Assembly: GCA_011372335.1 (NCBI GenBank)
Contig: DRSY01000095.1
Coordinates: 1 to 8,297, forward strand
Direction: 5' to 3'
DNA from: Candidatus Woesearchaeota archaeon
Lineage (GTDB): Archaea; Nanobdellota; Nanobdellia; Woesearchaeales; SM23-78
DNA length: 8,297 bases
Part shown: positions 1 through 5,603 of the stretch, piece by piece
Layout: every line of letters begins with the position of its first letter
How positions within the stretch are numbered: the first letter of the stretch is position 1
Notes under the pieces: generated by a model
Told to the model about the DNA's origin: nothing
Database searches by the model: none
The model's input: only the letters and a program-made list of their open reading frames with translations
Program-made: the position numbers and the translations under genes

Positions 1-1484
1 GTGAGGGTTCCCATGTAGTATTTCGCTATTATTTTTCCAATCTCATTAACATTATCCACTTCTTTTCTCACCATCCATTTCAAGATTCTGACTTTTTCTT
101 TTAAATCCTGGTATATCTCTTCTTCTGTCATACCGGTGTATAGTTTAAGCTTTTCCATTATCACCTGGGATTTTGCAATTTCTTCAAGGCTGTCCTTTGC
201 CACATTAAGCTTCATAAGAACCCTGGGGTCGCCTGTGGGGGTTATCTCTGCTATTTGGAGAGTTCTTCTCCTGCCTGTTCGCCTATTCCTGTTCTGAATA
301 ACTATCATTGATAAGGATGCTATCATTGGCTTCGGTATTTCTATAGGCGGATTGGTTAGTCTTGTAATGACTTCCTCTGCGTTATTTGCGTGTAGAGTAG
401 CATAAACGCTGTGTCCTGTGTGCATTGCTTCTAGGAGTACTTCTGCTTCTTTCTTCCTTCTAATCTCTCCTACGATTATCCTGTCCGGCCTCATCCTAAG
501 ACTGTTTACTAATAAGTCAAGCATGGTAACCCCGCCTTTTCCCTCTGGGTTCGGAAGCCTGGTTTCCATTGGCACCCAGTGCAGGTTTTCTGGGAGAGTT
601 AGTTCCCTTGTATCTTCTATGCTTATAATCCTCTGGTTTGGGGGGAAGAAGTTACTGATAACATTAAGCATGCTGGTCTTTCCGCTTCCTGTTCCTCCAC
701 TTATAATAATGCTTAGCTCGTTCTGCACTGCGAGCCATATCAGGGCTGCTGCTTCGTAGCTAAGCACGTTACCTTTGATGAACTTGGTAATGGTCCAGGG
801 GTCTTGAGAGAATTTTCTTATGGTTATAGTGTTGCCTTTAGTGCTTATTGGTGTTAGAGTTGCGTTAACCCTGTCGCCTGTAAGGAGGTGAGCATCCATT
901 AATGGATTAAGATTAGTGATCTCCTTGCCAACATCCCTTCCTATCATGGTTGCGAAGTGCCTTATTCTTGCCTCTGTTACTATCCGAATATTTGTGACTA
1001 GCCATCCGTGCTTTCTATGATACACCCAGACGGGTTCTTTATGATTATTAACCACTATTTCTTCAAGGGATGGGTCTTGGAGGAGGATCTCTAGTTTCCC
1101 TAAACCCAGGTTCTCTTCTATTAAGTAGTTGATGAGCATGTTGGTTGTTCTTTCATCTGCTTTAGGAAAGTATTTGTGTATGAGTTTTCTTATTTCTCCT
1201 TTAAACCTCTGCCTGATATTTATAAGTTCATTCTGTTCCATGTTTTCTATCTCTTCAAGGTCCATTTTTGATATGAATTCTTGTCTTATCTTCTCTAGAA
1301 TTATCTTGGTGGCATCACTAATATTGGTTATTGATACAACATACTCTGCCACTGGCTTGTCCTCTTCTGCGTAAATACTTATATCTACGACAATGTTATT
1401 GACAGTGATTGTGTAGCGGTCTATGAGTTCTCTTTTTGCAAGGTCTTCCTTACTTCTTTCTATTATCTGGGTCATGATTATCAA
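1..1484 (-). CDS. Type IV pilus/secretion motor ATPase (VirB11/FlaI/TadA-like), C-terminus cut by window edge
   Basis: Cytoplasmic hexameric ATPase that drives assembly of archaeal type IV pilus-like filaments or secretion. The frame is open from about 1484 to the left edge, about 494 residues, close to full length for FlaI-like ATPases. An N-terminal domain of about 200 residues contains the segment VWVYHRKHGW typical of archaeal members. The motor domain shows Walker A GGTGSGKT (residues 263-270, Lys269), an Asp box around IEDTRELTLPE, Walker B RPDRIIVGEIR (Asp334, Glu340), and the His box MHTGHSVYATLHAN (His355, His358, His365), so it should be catalytically intact. The start is ambiguous: TTG at 1484 lies 6 nt after a GGGAGG ribosome-binding site, whereas ATG at 1475 lies 15 nt after it; I chose TTG. 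It starts 34 nt after the helical-repeat gene and is probably co-transcribed with it. Whether it serves pili, archaella or secretion cannot be decided here, because the platform protein is not in the window. Confidence 0.94.
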   Translation of the reverse strand, partial: MIIMTQIIERSKEDLAKRELIDRYTITVNNIVVDISIYAEEDKPVAEYVVSITNISDATKIILEKIRQEFISKMDLEEIENMEQNELINIRQRFKGEIRKLIHKYFPKADERTTNMLINYLIEENLGLGKLEILLQDPSLEEIVVNNHKEPVWVYHRKHGWLVTNIRIVTEARIRHFATMIGRDVGKEITNLNPLMDAHLLTGDRVNATLTPISTKGNTITIRKFSQDPWTITKFIKGNVLSYEAAALIWLAVQNELSIIISGGTGSGKTSMLNVISNFFPPNQRIISIEDTRELTLPENLHWVPMETRLPNPEGKGGVTMLDLLVNSLRMRPDRIIVGEIRRKKEAEVLLEAMHTGHSVYATLHANNAEEVITRLTNPPIEIPKPMIASLSMIVIQNRNRRTGRRRTLQIAEITPTGDPRVLMKLNVAKDSLEEIAKSQVIMEKLKLYTGMTEEEIYQDLKEKVRILKWMVRKEVDNVNEIGKIIAKYYMGTL

Positions 1485-1490
1485 CTCATT

Positions 1491-1496
1491 CCTCCC
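1491..1496 (-). promoter_or_regulatory. Strong Shine-Dalgarno site before the ATPase
   Basis: GGGAGG on the minus strand. It is 6 nt from TTG at 1484 and 15 nt from ATG at 1475. An ATG only 1 nt after the site (1489-1487) is out of frame and meets TGA after one codon. The other Shine-Dalgarno-led genes here use 6-7 nt spacers, which favours the TTG start. Confidence 0.6.
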
Positions 1497-1518
1497 TTTT
1501 TTTTGGGTTTCTGGGTTT

Positions 1519-2973
1519 TTAGGAAGTAGTCGCGTTTAGGATGCTCATTCTTTGCGTGTTTTTTACGAATAAGAGTTTGTGTTCTAGTTTCTCCAGTTCT
1601 TTTAGTAAGGAGTATTTCTCATCAAAAGCTTCTTTTGGGAGCATCTGGGTTCTGTGTTTTGCTTCTAGGAGTTTATGGGTTGCTTCCTCTACTCTGCCCT
1701 TATCGAGCAAGGCATGGGTTTCTTCCAAGATTTTTTTAATACCCCCTGCTTTCTCCTTAACATGAGGGATGATCTTTTTTTTCAAGTCTTCTTCTAATAA
1801 CTTGATATCCTTATGCGTTGCAAGTATTTCTTGGTATAACTCTTTTTTCTCCTCTAAAGGTTGGTCTGGATAATCCTTAAAGAGTTCTCTGAGGTCTTTG
1901 TATTCTTTAATTGCGTGAATAACACGCTTCTGTGCTAGGTACTCTTTTATTTTGAGGAGTTTCTTTTTAATCTCTTGTTTTTTCTCCTCTCTCTCATTCT
2001 TCTCTTTTTCTGCTTCTTTTTTCTTAACGCACTCCCTGCTATGCCTCTGAGCAAGGTGTTGTTTTAGTTTTTTAATATTCTCGTATAATGAGAGAGCGTC
2101 TGCTAGGAGAGCTGTTTTTTCTGCTTCCATTTCTTGAGGGAATGATTCGCAGAGTTCTCTGAGATGCTTGTACTCCTCCATGGATTTCGCAAGGTCCTTG
2201 TTCTTTATGTATTCCGCTATTTTGGTATGCGATTCGACTATAGCTTTTTTTAATTCCCTTACTGCTTCAAGCTTTTTTTCTATTGGAATCTCTTCTCCAC
2301 TCTTTTTTTCTTTCTCTTTTTTTTCTTCTTCCTCTCTTCTTATCTTCTGCTCTGCTTCTTGTTTTAATTTCTTGATAGTATAATACCAACTCAGAGCAGA
2401 TTCGTAGGCTTTTGACTTCTCCTTAGCGTGCGTGTTAGGCATTCTTCTGATTAACTCTTTAATCTCTCTGTACTTCTTAATTGCTTCTTTTAAATCCTGG
2501 CTGCTCACAGGCTTCTTGCTGGTAAGTTTTTCAAGCTCTTTCTCCTTTCTAGCAATACTGCTGAGGATGAGACTAACAGCATGTGATTCTTCTTGGAATA
2601 ATTCTGGCTTTGTGAATAAGCCTTTTTCCTCGTACTCCCTTATTTTTTCAAAGAGAGTCTCTTCTCCTTTTTCTTTTTCCTCGAAATCCTTTATTTTCTC
2701 GTAGAGCTCTTCTAGGATTATATAAAGCCTTTTCTTGCTCAGAGATCCCTCTGTTGCTTTGTCGTACCTCTCCTTTACTTCTTCAAACACGTCCTGTGCT
2801 TTTTTCAGATCCCTTTTTTTAAGTGCGGAGTCTATTTCTTTGGTGTAGTCCTGGGTTATCTCGTAGAGGTCAAACTCTTCTTCTCTTAGCCCAGCAACTT
2901 TCTCAGCTGTTTTTCTGGCTTCTTGGTCAAGGAATTCTATTATGTCTCTTTCTATGAACTTATCAAAATCCAT
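1519..2973 (-). CDS. Lys/Glu-rich helical-repeat (coiled-coil or TPR-like) protein of unknown family
   Basis: Not recognised as a named family. The 484-residue protein has no signal peptide or membrane segment and should be cytoplasmic. Lys plus Glu make up about 36% of residues by hand count. At least five copies of a roughly 46-residue unit are visible at residues 54-97, 159-204, 259-304, 349-393 and 426-466. The pattern is (K/R)DL..A...Y..L+EL, then a Pro-containing turn, then a second helix ending in Y..IK.L. Very charged linkers (around 208-235 and 307-340) separate the units and suggest long helices. The start is ATG at 2973 with no Shine-Dalgarno; the leader is nearly all A/T, with a weak TATA-like A/T stretch around 2995-3002 that would suit a leaderless mRNA. 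It lies between the wHTH gene and the pilus ATPase and is 34 nt from the latter, so a role as scaffold or adaptor for the motor is inferred. A purely structural coiled coil is the alternative. Confidence 0.88.
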   Translation of the reverse strand: MDFDKFIERDIIEFLDQEARKTAEKVAGLREEEFDLYEITQDYTKEIDSALKKRDLKKAQDVFEEVKERYDKATEGSLSKKRLYIILEELYEKIKDFEEKEKGEETLFEKIREYEEKGLFTKPELFQEESHAVSLILSSIARKEKELEKLTSKKPVSSQDLKEAIKKYREIKELIRRMPNTHAKEKSKAYESALSWYYTIKKLKQEAEQKIRREEEEKKEKEKKSGEEIPIEKKLEAVRELKKAIVESHTKIAEYIKNKDLAKSMEEYKHLRELCESFPQEMEAEKTALLADALSLYENIKKLKQHLAQRHSRECVKKKEAEKEKNEREEKKQEIKKKLLKIKEYLAQKRVIHAIKEYKDLRELFKDYPDQPLEEKKELYQEILATHKDIKLLEEDLKKKIIPHVKEKAGGIKKILEETHALLDKGRVEEATHKLLEAKHRTQMLPKEAFDEKYSLLKELEKLEHKLLFVKNTQRMSILNATTS

Positions 2974-3021
2974 TTTTTATTTTTTTACTTTTGTTATTTT
3001 TTTATTCTTCCTTTTATTCTC

Positions 3022-3100
3022 TTAACCACCCTTTTTTATGATATCCTTTTATTATTCTTCTTACTTTTTTAGGTTTTGGTTAAATGTGTTGGGTGGTCAA
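3022..3100. repeat. Long-range inverted repeat spanning the wHTH / helical-repeat spacer
   Basis: TTAACCACCC at 3022-3031 and GGGTGGTCAA at 3091-3100 form 10-bp arms, nine Watson-Crick pairs plus one G-T mismatch, which is a G-U pair in minus-strand RNA. They are separated by 59 nt. Both arms are GC-rich islands in a very AT-rich spacer. In RNA from the wHTH gene the stem would begin just after its stop codon and end about 48 nt before the next start. It could be an RNA structure controlling read-through, or two copies of a protein-binding half-site. Confidence 0.5.
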
Positions 3101-3108
3101 ACTTTTTT

Positions 3109-3561
3109 TTATAAGGATAATAATCTCTCCCTGTAAGCATACCATAATCTGCCGGTGTTGAGAAGGTTCCTTTTCTTTGCTTCTCGGAAGAAGAACTCTT
3201 TTTTCCTGTTAAGAGCCTCCTCTACATGGTTTCGCCATAGGAAATTTATTTTCTCTTTAGGAATGTTTTTTTGTGACGCTCTTATCTTGAAGTCCTCTTT
3301 ATAAGCATCCAGGTCCAACTCGGTTTCCTCTTTTATAAGTGTTTTTTTCTCTTCAGCAGGCTTGTTAAGATAGATGATTGGCTTGGTGAACTTGTACTCT
3401 ATACCAACTATTTCTTCTTCCACCAGGAAATCCACCCATGATTGGAGGAGTGAAGGGCTTATTCCGAGTTGCTTAGCAGCTTCAACTAGTGGTATTTTAT
3501 CCACTTTTTTTAGGAGTTCTAGAAGATCATCAACCCCTGTTCTTATACTCTCTTCCTGCAC
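3109..3561 (-). CDS. Winged helix-turn-helix protein with helical C-terminal domain
   Basis: A 150-residue protein with an N-terminal winged-helix fold at about residues 10-66. Helix 1 is DDLLELLKKV, the helix-turn-helix is IPLVEAAKQLGISPSLLQSW (residues 23-42), and a wing follows around IEYKFTKPIIYL. The C-terminal half (80-150) is basic, probably helical and rich in aromatic residues, and could mediate binding to a partner. There are no membrane segments. The start is GTG at 3561, chosen because GAGGTGA at 3569-3575 sits 7 nt upstream. The gene has its own TATA box about 110 nt upstream and precedes the helical-repeat protein and the secretion ATPase. It could be a transcriptional regulator of this locus; alternatively its winged helix could be a protein-binding module in the motor complex, since archaeal wHTH domains are not always DNA-binding. 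I do not recognise the exact family. Confidence 0.85.
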   Translation of the reverse strand: MQEESIRTGVDDLLELLKKVDKIPLVEAAKQLGISPSLLQSWVDFLVEEEIVGIEYKFTKPIIYLNKPAEEKKTLIKEETELDLDAYKEDFKIRASQKNIPKEKINFLWRNHVEEALNRKKEFFFREAKKRNLLNTGRLWYAYRERLLSL

Positions 3562-3568
3562 TTAGGAT

Positions 3569-3575
3569 TCACCTC
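3569..3575 (-). promoter_or_regulatory. Shine-Dalgarno site fixing the GTG start of the wHTH gene
   Basis: GAGGTGA on the minus strand, 7 nt before GTG at 3561. It complements the 3' end of archaeal 16S rRNA well and supports a non-ATG start. Confidence 0.7.
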
Positions 3576-3667
3576 TTTTTTTACCTGCTCCCGCCTTTTC
3601 TTCTTTTTAAGAGCCTGGTTTTATCTATACTCCTAACTATCCTGAAACTAATTATCCCTTCTGAACA

Positions 3668-3675
3668 TATATAAA
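3668..3675 (-). promoter_or_regulatory. Archaeal TATA box of the wHTH gene
   Basis: TTTATATA on the minus strand. By the usual archaeal spacing, transcription would start near 3645, giving a leader of about 84 nt that ends in the Shine-Dalgarno site. This makes the wHTH gene, and probably the helical-repeat and ATPase genes, a transcription unit separate from the two upstream membrane-protein genes. Confidence 0.6.
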
Positions 3676-3697
3676 GTTTGTTAATTATCTTTCAGTA

Positions 3698-3707
3698 GTG
3701 TTAACAC
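3698..3707. promoter_or_regulatory. Perfect 10-bp palindrome upstream of the wHTH promoter (candidate operator)
   Basis: GTGTTAACAC is its own reverse complement. It lies about 22 bp upstream of the TATA box at 3668-3675, where an archaeal activator or autoregulator could bind. The wHTH protein made from this promoter is an obvious candidate ligand, but this is inference from position only. Confidence 0.4.
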
Positions 3708-3798
3708 CGCTGTTGTTTTTCTATCCTTCAATATTTCTTCTTAACTATCCCTCTTAATCACAAACACCCGCCCTGTTATTAGCTGTTATTTTAGTCTC

Positions 3799-3818
3799 TA
3801 AAAAAAAGTTTTTTTTTA
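3799..3818 (-). terminator. U-tract terminator after the 353-aa gene
   Basis: Just after the TAA stop codon (3818-3816) the minus strand reads a run of A, one C, then eight T (3807-3800). Archaeal RNA polymerase terminates at U-runs, and the A-run and T-run could also pair. The site separates the two membrane-protein genes from the wHTH unit. Confidence 0.55.
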
Positions 3819-4877
3819 TGAGCATACAGGAGGTGCGTCTTCACTGCTTATATTAAAGTTTAATCTATGATGATCATCCAATTGGAAGTCTCGTGGCTTC
3901 CCAGAAGAGTTAATAATGGAATCATTAACAATCTTAACTATGTAATTCTTGCCCTGGGCTTCGCAGGGGAGAGTGATGTCCTGCCAGAACAAGTAGTCTA
4001 CCATGCTGTGATTATCCGTGGTTCGTGCCACAACAGCAGGGTGTGTGTGATTCACAAAGCTCTCAATACCATACTTATCATTAATATTATAAGCAAGGTC
4101 GCCTTTAATTCTTCTTATAAAACTAATCCCGTCATAATAATTTCTGTACTCGTGATTGTAATATAGTTGTTGTAGGTCTGTGTGATTCCAGAAACCCCCT
4201 ATTTCTCCTGCAGGCTTGTTTATACTAGTCCTCTTTATAGTCTGGTTATACGTGCCGTTAAGCAAGTATAATGGGTCTGGGAGGCCTTCTATGCTTACAA
4301 TACTTGTTATTAGCCTTGTATCAGATATGTTCGCGTACGCATCATCAATATCCACGCTGAGATTAATAATGAGCCCTATTGAGAAAGCATCCCCTGTGCT
4401 CTGAGTAACATTAATATTATTGATTCTATAATCTGAGTTTATATTGAGACTGGTATTTGCTATGTTTATTAGATTATCTAAGTAGTGAGTAAGAGTTTTG
4501 TTAATCATGCCTGGACAGGTTTTTGAAGACGTGAGATTACCTGTTCTTATACAATAGGCGTACTGGGTTTCAAAGTTAGGATTATACCCTTTGGGGGGTG
4601 TATTAAGGTCTTGTATTACTCCTTGCAGAGCAGAGTACCCTGTTATTGAACCAACCTCTCTTGCGTAGTCAAAGAAGCTCTCCATATAATCATTAAGTAT
4701 GCTTATCCTTGTTTCTATAACACCTGTTTTGTAATCAACAGGCTTCTCAATCCTAGCGGAGAAGACAAGAGTGAAGAACACAGCGATGACTATGGCTAGC
4801 ACTGTGAATATTACGCCCTTCTTATTACTGCCTTTCTTATTCTTATTACTGCTTATTAATACAAAATCTAAACCCAT
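3816..4877 (-). CDS. Sequon-rich, pilin-like membrane protein, surface-exposed
   Basis: A 353-residue protein I cannot assign to a named family. The basic N-terminus ends in SNKKG and is followed by one hydrophobic segment (about residues 22-41, VIFTVLAIVIAVFFTLVFSA), an arrangement like archaeal class III (prepilin) signal peptides. The usual Glu at +5 is absent, so an uncleaved anchor is also possible. The rest is a large extracytoplasmic domain with 14 N-X-S/T sequons, e.g. at Asn114, 126, 141, 156, 172, 183, 207 and 211. It has only four cysteines (109, 121, 305, 352), which could form two disulfides. The start ATG overlaps the end of the upstream gene by 10 nt and has GAGGT 6 nt upstream, so translation is probably coupled. 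A likely role is a surface or minor-pilin subunit of a filament or secretion system powered by the downstream ATPase. Confidence 0.85.
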   Translation of the reverse strand: MGLDFVLISSNKNKKGSNKKGVIFTVLAIVIAVFFTLVFSARIEKPVDYKTGVIETRISILNDYMESFFDYAREVGSITGYSALQGVIQDLNTPPKGYNPNFETQYAYCIRTGNLTSSKTCPGMINKTLTHYLDNLINIANTSLNINSDYRINNINVTQSTGDAFSIGLIINLSVDIDDAYANISDTRLITSIVSIEGLPDPLYLLNGTYNQTIKRTSINKPAGEIGGFWNHTDLQQLYYNHEYRNYYDGISFIRRIKGDLAYNINDKYGIESFVNHTHPAVVARTTDNHSMVDYLFWQDITLPCEAQGKNYIVKIVNDSIINSSGKPRDFQLDDHHRLNFNISSEDAPPVCS

Positions 4878-5380
4878 ATGCTGACCTCAAACACCACAGG
4901 CCCGTATATATACGTCTCGTTTATCCTGTGGAAAACTATTTTCTTGGAGTTCATTACCAGATCGGATTCATCCAAGGGCTTGTTTGTTTTGTTGTATATC
5001 CTGGTGTCATTTATGTATACTGCAAAGCTTCTCTGCTCTGAGATTACGCCTTTACTCACCTCATCAACAAAATTCCACATAATCATACTCATATTCTTTC
5101 CGCTGCTATTATAATAATAGAATTCTACTAGTTGCTCGAGTAATGTGTTATCAAGGCTCGTAATATTCTTGTTAGTAGTAAGATTCCTAACATAGTCTCC
5201 TTGGAAATCCCTTACCCTAGTATTCGTAAGGAATTCTGTGTACTCCTTAAGCATTCTTAGAGTAGAGCCGGTGTCAGGCCGTATATTATATGTTGTGAAT
5301 ATCAGGATTAGGCTAAAAAAGATTATGCTTGCAGCTATGAACGCGTCTATCACAAAGAAATATGCACCTCTTTTATTCAT
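4868..5380 (-). CDS. Small pilin-like membrane protein, first gene of the pair
   Basis: A 170-residue protein beginning MNKRG and followed at once by a hydrophobic helix (residues 6-29, AYFFVIDAFIAASIIFFSLI) with Asp12 inside it. This looks like an archaeal prepilin: basic stretch, Gly at the possible cleavage point, then a helix carrying one acidic residue. The external domain of about 140 residues holds seven N-X-S/T sequons (Asn66, 72, 91, 96, 124, 130, 154) and no cysteine. It ends in TAG at 4868, overlapping the next start by 10 nt. The ATG at 5380 lies about 28 nt from a TATA box, so the mRNA is probably leaderless or nearly so. Gene order and overlap suggest it is made in fixed ratio with the 353-aa protein, perhaps as a complex. 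The family is not identified. Confidence 0.85.
   Translation of the reverse strand: MNKRGAYFFVIDAFIAASIIFFSLILIFTTYNIRPDTGSTLRMLKEYTEFLTNTRVRDFQGDYVRNLTTNKNITSLDNTLLEQLVEFYYYNSSGKNMSMIMWNFVDEVSKGVISEQRSFAVYINDTRIYNKTNKPLDESDLVMNSKKIVFHRINETYIYGPVVFEVSIWV
4884..4888 (-). promoter_or_regulatory. Internal Shine-Dalgarno for the coupled 353-aa gene
   Basis: GAGGT on the minus strand inside the end of the 170-aa gene, 6 nt before ATG at 4877. With the 10-nt gene overlap this indicates re-initiation or coupled translation. Confidence 0.6.
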
Positions 5381-5404
5381 ACAGTATTATTATAAGCACC
5401 TAAC

Positions 5405-5412
5405 TATTTAAA
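5405..5412 (-). promoter_or_regulatory. TATA box for the pilin-like pair (leaderless arrangement)
   Basis: TTTAAATA on the minus strand, centred about 28 nt before the ATG at 5380 and preceded by a purine-rich BRE-like GAAAAACC. The predicted transcription start falls within a few nt of the start codon. No Shine-Dalgarno sits at proper spacing, which fits. Confidence 0.65.
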
Positions 5413-5440
5413 GGTTTTTCTTATGAAACAGCATTGTTGA

Positions 5441-5460
5441 AATTATTTTTAATTATTTTT
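5441..5460. repeat. Exact 10-bp tandem duplication in the divergent promoter region
   Basis: AATTATTTTT occurs twice head to tail, at 5441-5450 and 5451-5460. The 10-bp phase is about one helical turn, so it could bend DNA or hold two phased binding sites. In such AT-rich DNA it could also be slippage. Confidence 0.45.
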
Positions 5461-5461
5461 A

Positions 5462-5474
5462 CAGAATAATTCTG
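5462..5474. promoter_or_regulatory. 6-1-6 palindrome between divergent promoters (candidate operator)
   Basis: CAGAATAATTCTG has perfect 6-bp arms around a single central A. It lies between the divergently transcribed pilin-like gene and the DRG GTPase gene and could bind a dimeric regulator. It does not resemble the palindrome at 3698-3707. Confidence 0.35.
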
Positions 5475-5502
5475 AAAATCCTAAAAAATTAGGGGTGGTT
5501 GC

Positions 5503-5532
5503 GTATCTAAGATTAAATTTGTATACTAAGAT
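5503..5532. repeat. Imperfect direct repeat upstream of the DRG GTPase gene
   Basis: GTATCTAAGAT at 5503-5513 and GTATACTAAGAT at 5521-5532 match except for one inserted base. They are about 18 bp apart, in the region upstream of the probable GTPase promoter. Confidence 0.35.
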
Positions 5533-5567
5533 GTGAGCGGAGCATAGGGAACTTAGAAATCCATAAT

Positions 5568-5575
5568 TATTAAAA
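5568..5575 (+). promoter_or_regulatory. Probable TATA element of the DRG GTPase gene
   Basis: TATTAAAA is followed by more A. Transcription would start near 5598, about 6 nt before ATG at 5604 and after the alternative GTG at 5595. No Shine-Dalgarno is present, so an almost leaderless mRNA is likely. The box is weaker than others in the window. Confidence 0.4.
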
Positions 5576-5603
5576 AATCCTGCTTCTTTCCAAAGTGTTC
5601 ATT

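Noticed and set aside
418..759. 113-codon open frame on the plus strand
   Set aside because: Antisense to the conserved motor domain of the ATPase, including Walker A, Walker B and His box; the hydrophobic, Ser/Leu-rich translation is typical of a shadow frame.
3867..4166. 99-codon open frame on the plus strand opposite the 353-aa membrane protein
   Set aside because: Fully antisense to a gene with a signal-like N-terminus, a coupled start and a Shine-Dalgarno. The nearby ATATATAAAG at 3667-3676 is on the wrong side of any terminator logic and better explained as the minus-strand TATA box.
5381..5603. Possible small RNA or C/D box RNA in the divergent spacer
   Set aside because: I found no proper C box (RUGAUGA) with D box (CUGA) and no stable long stem.
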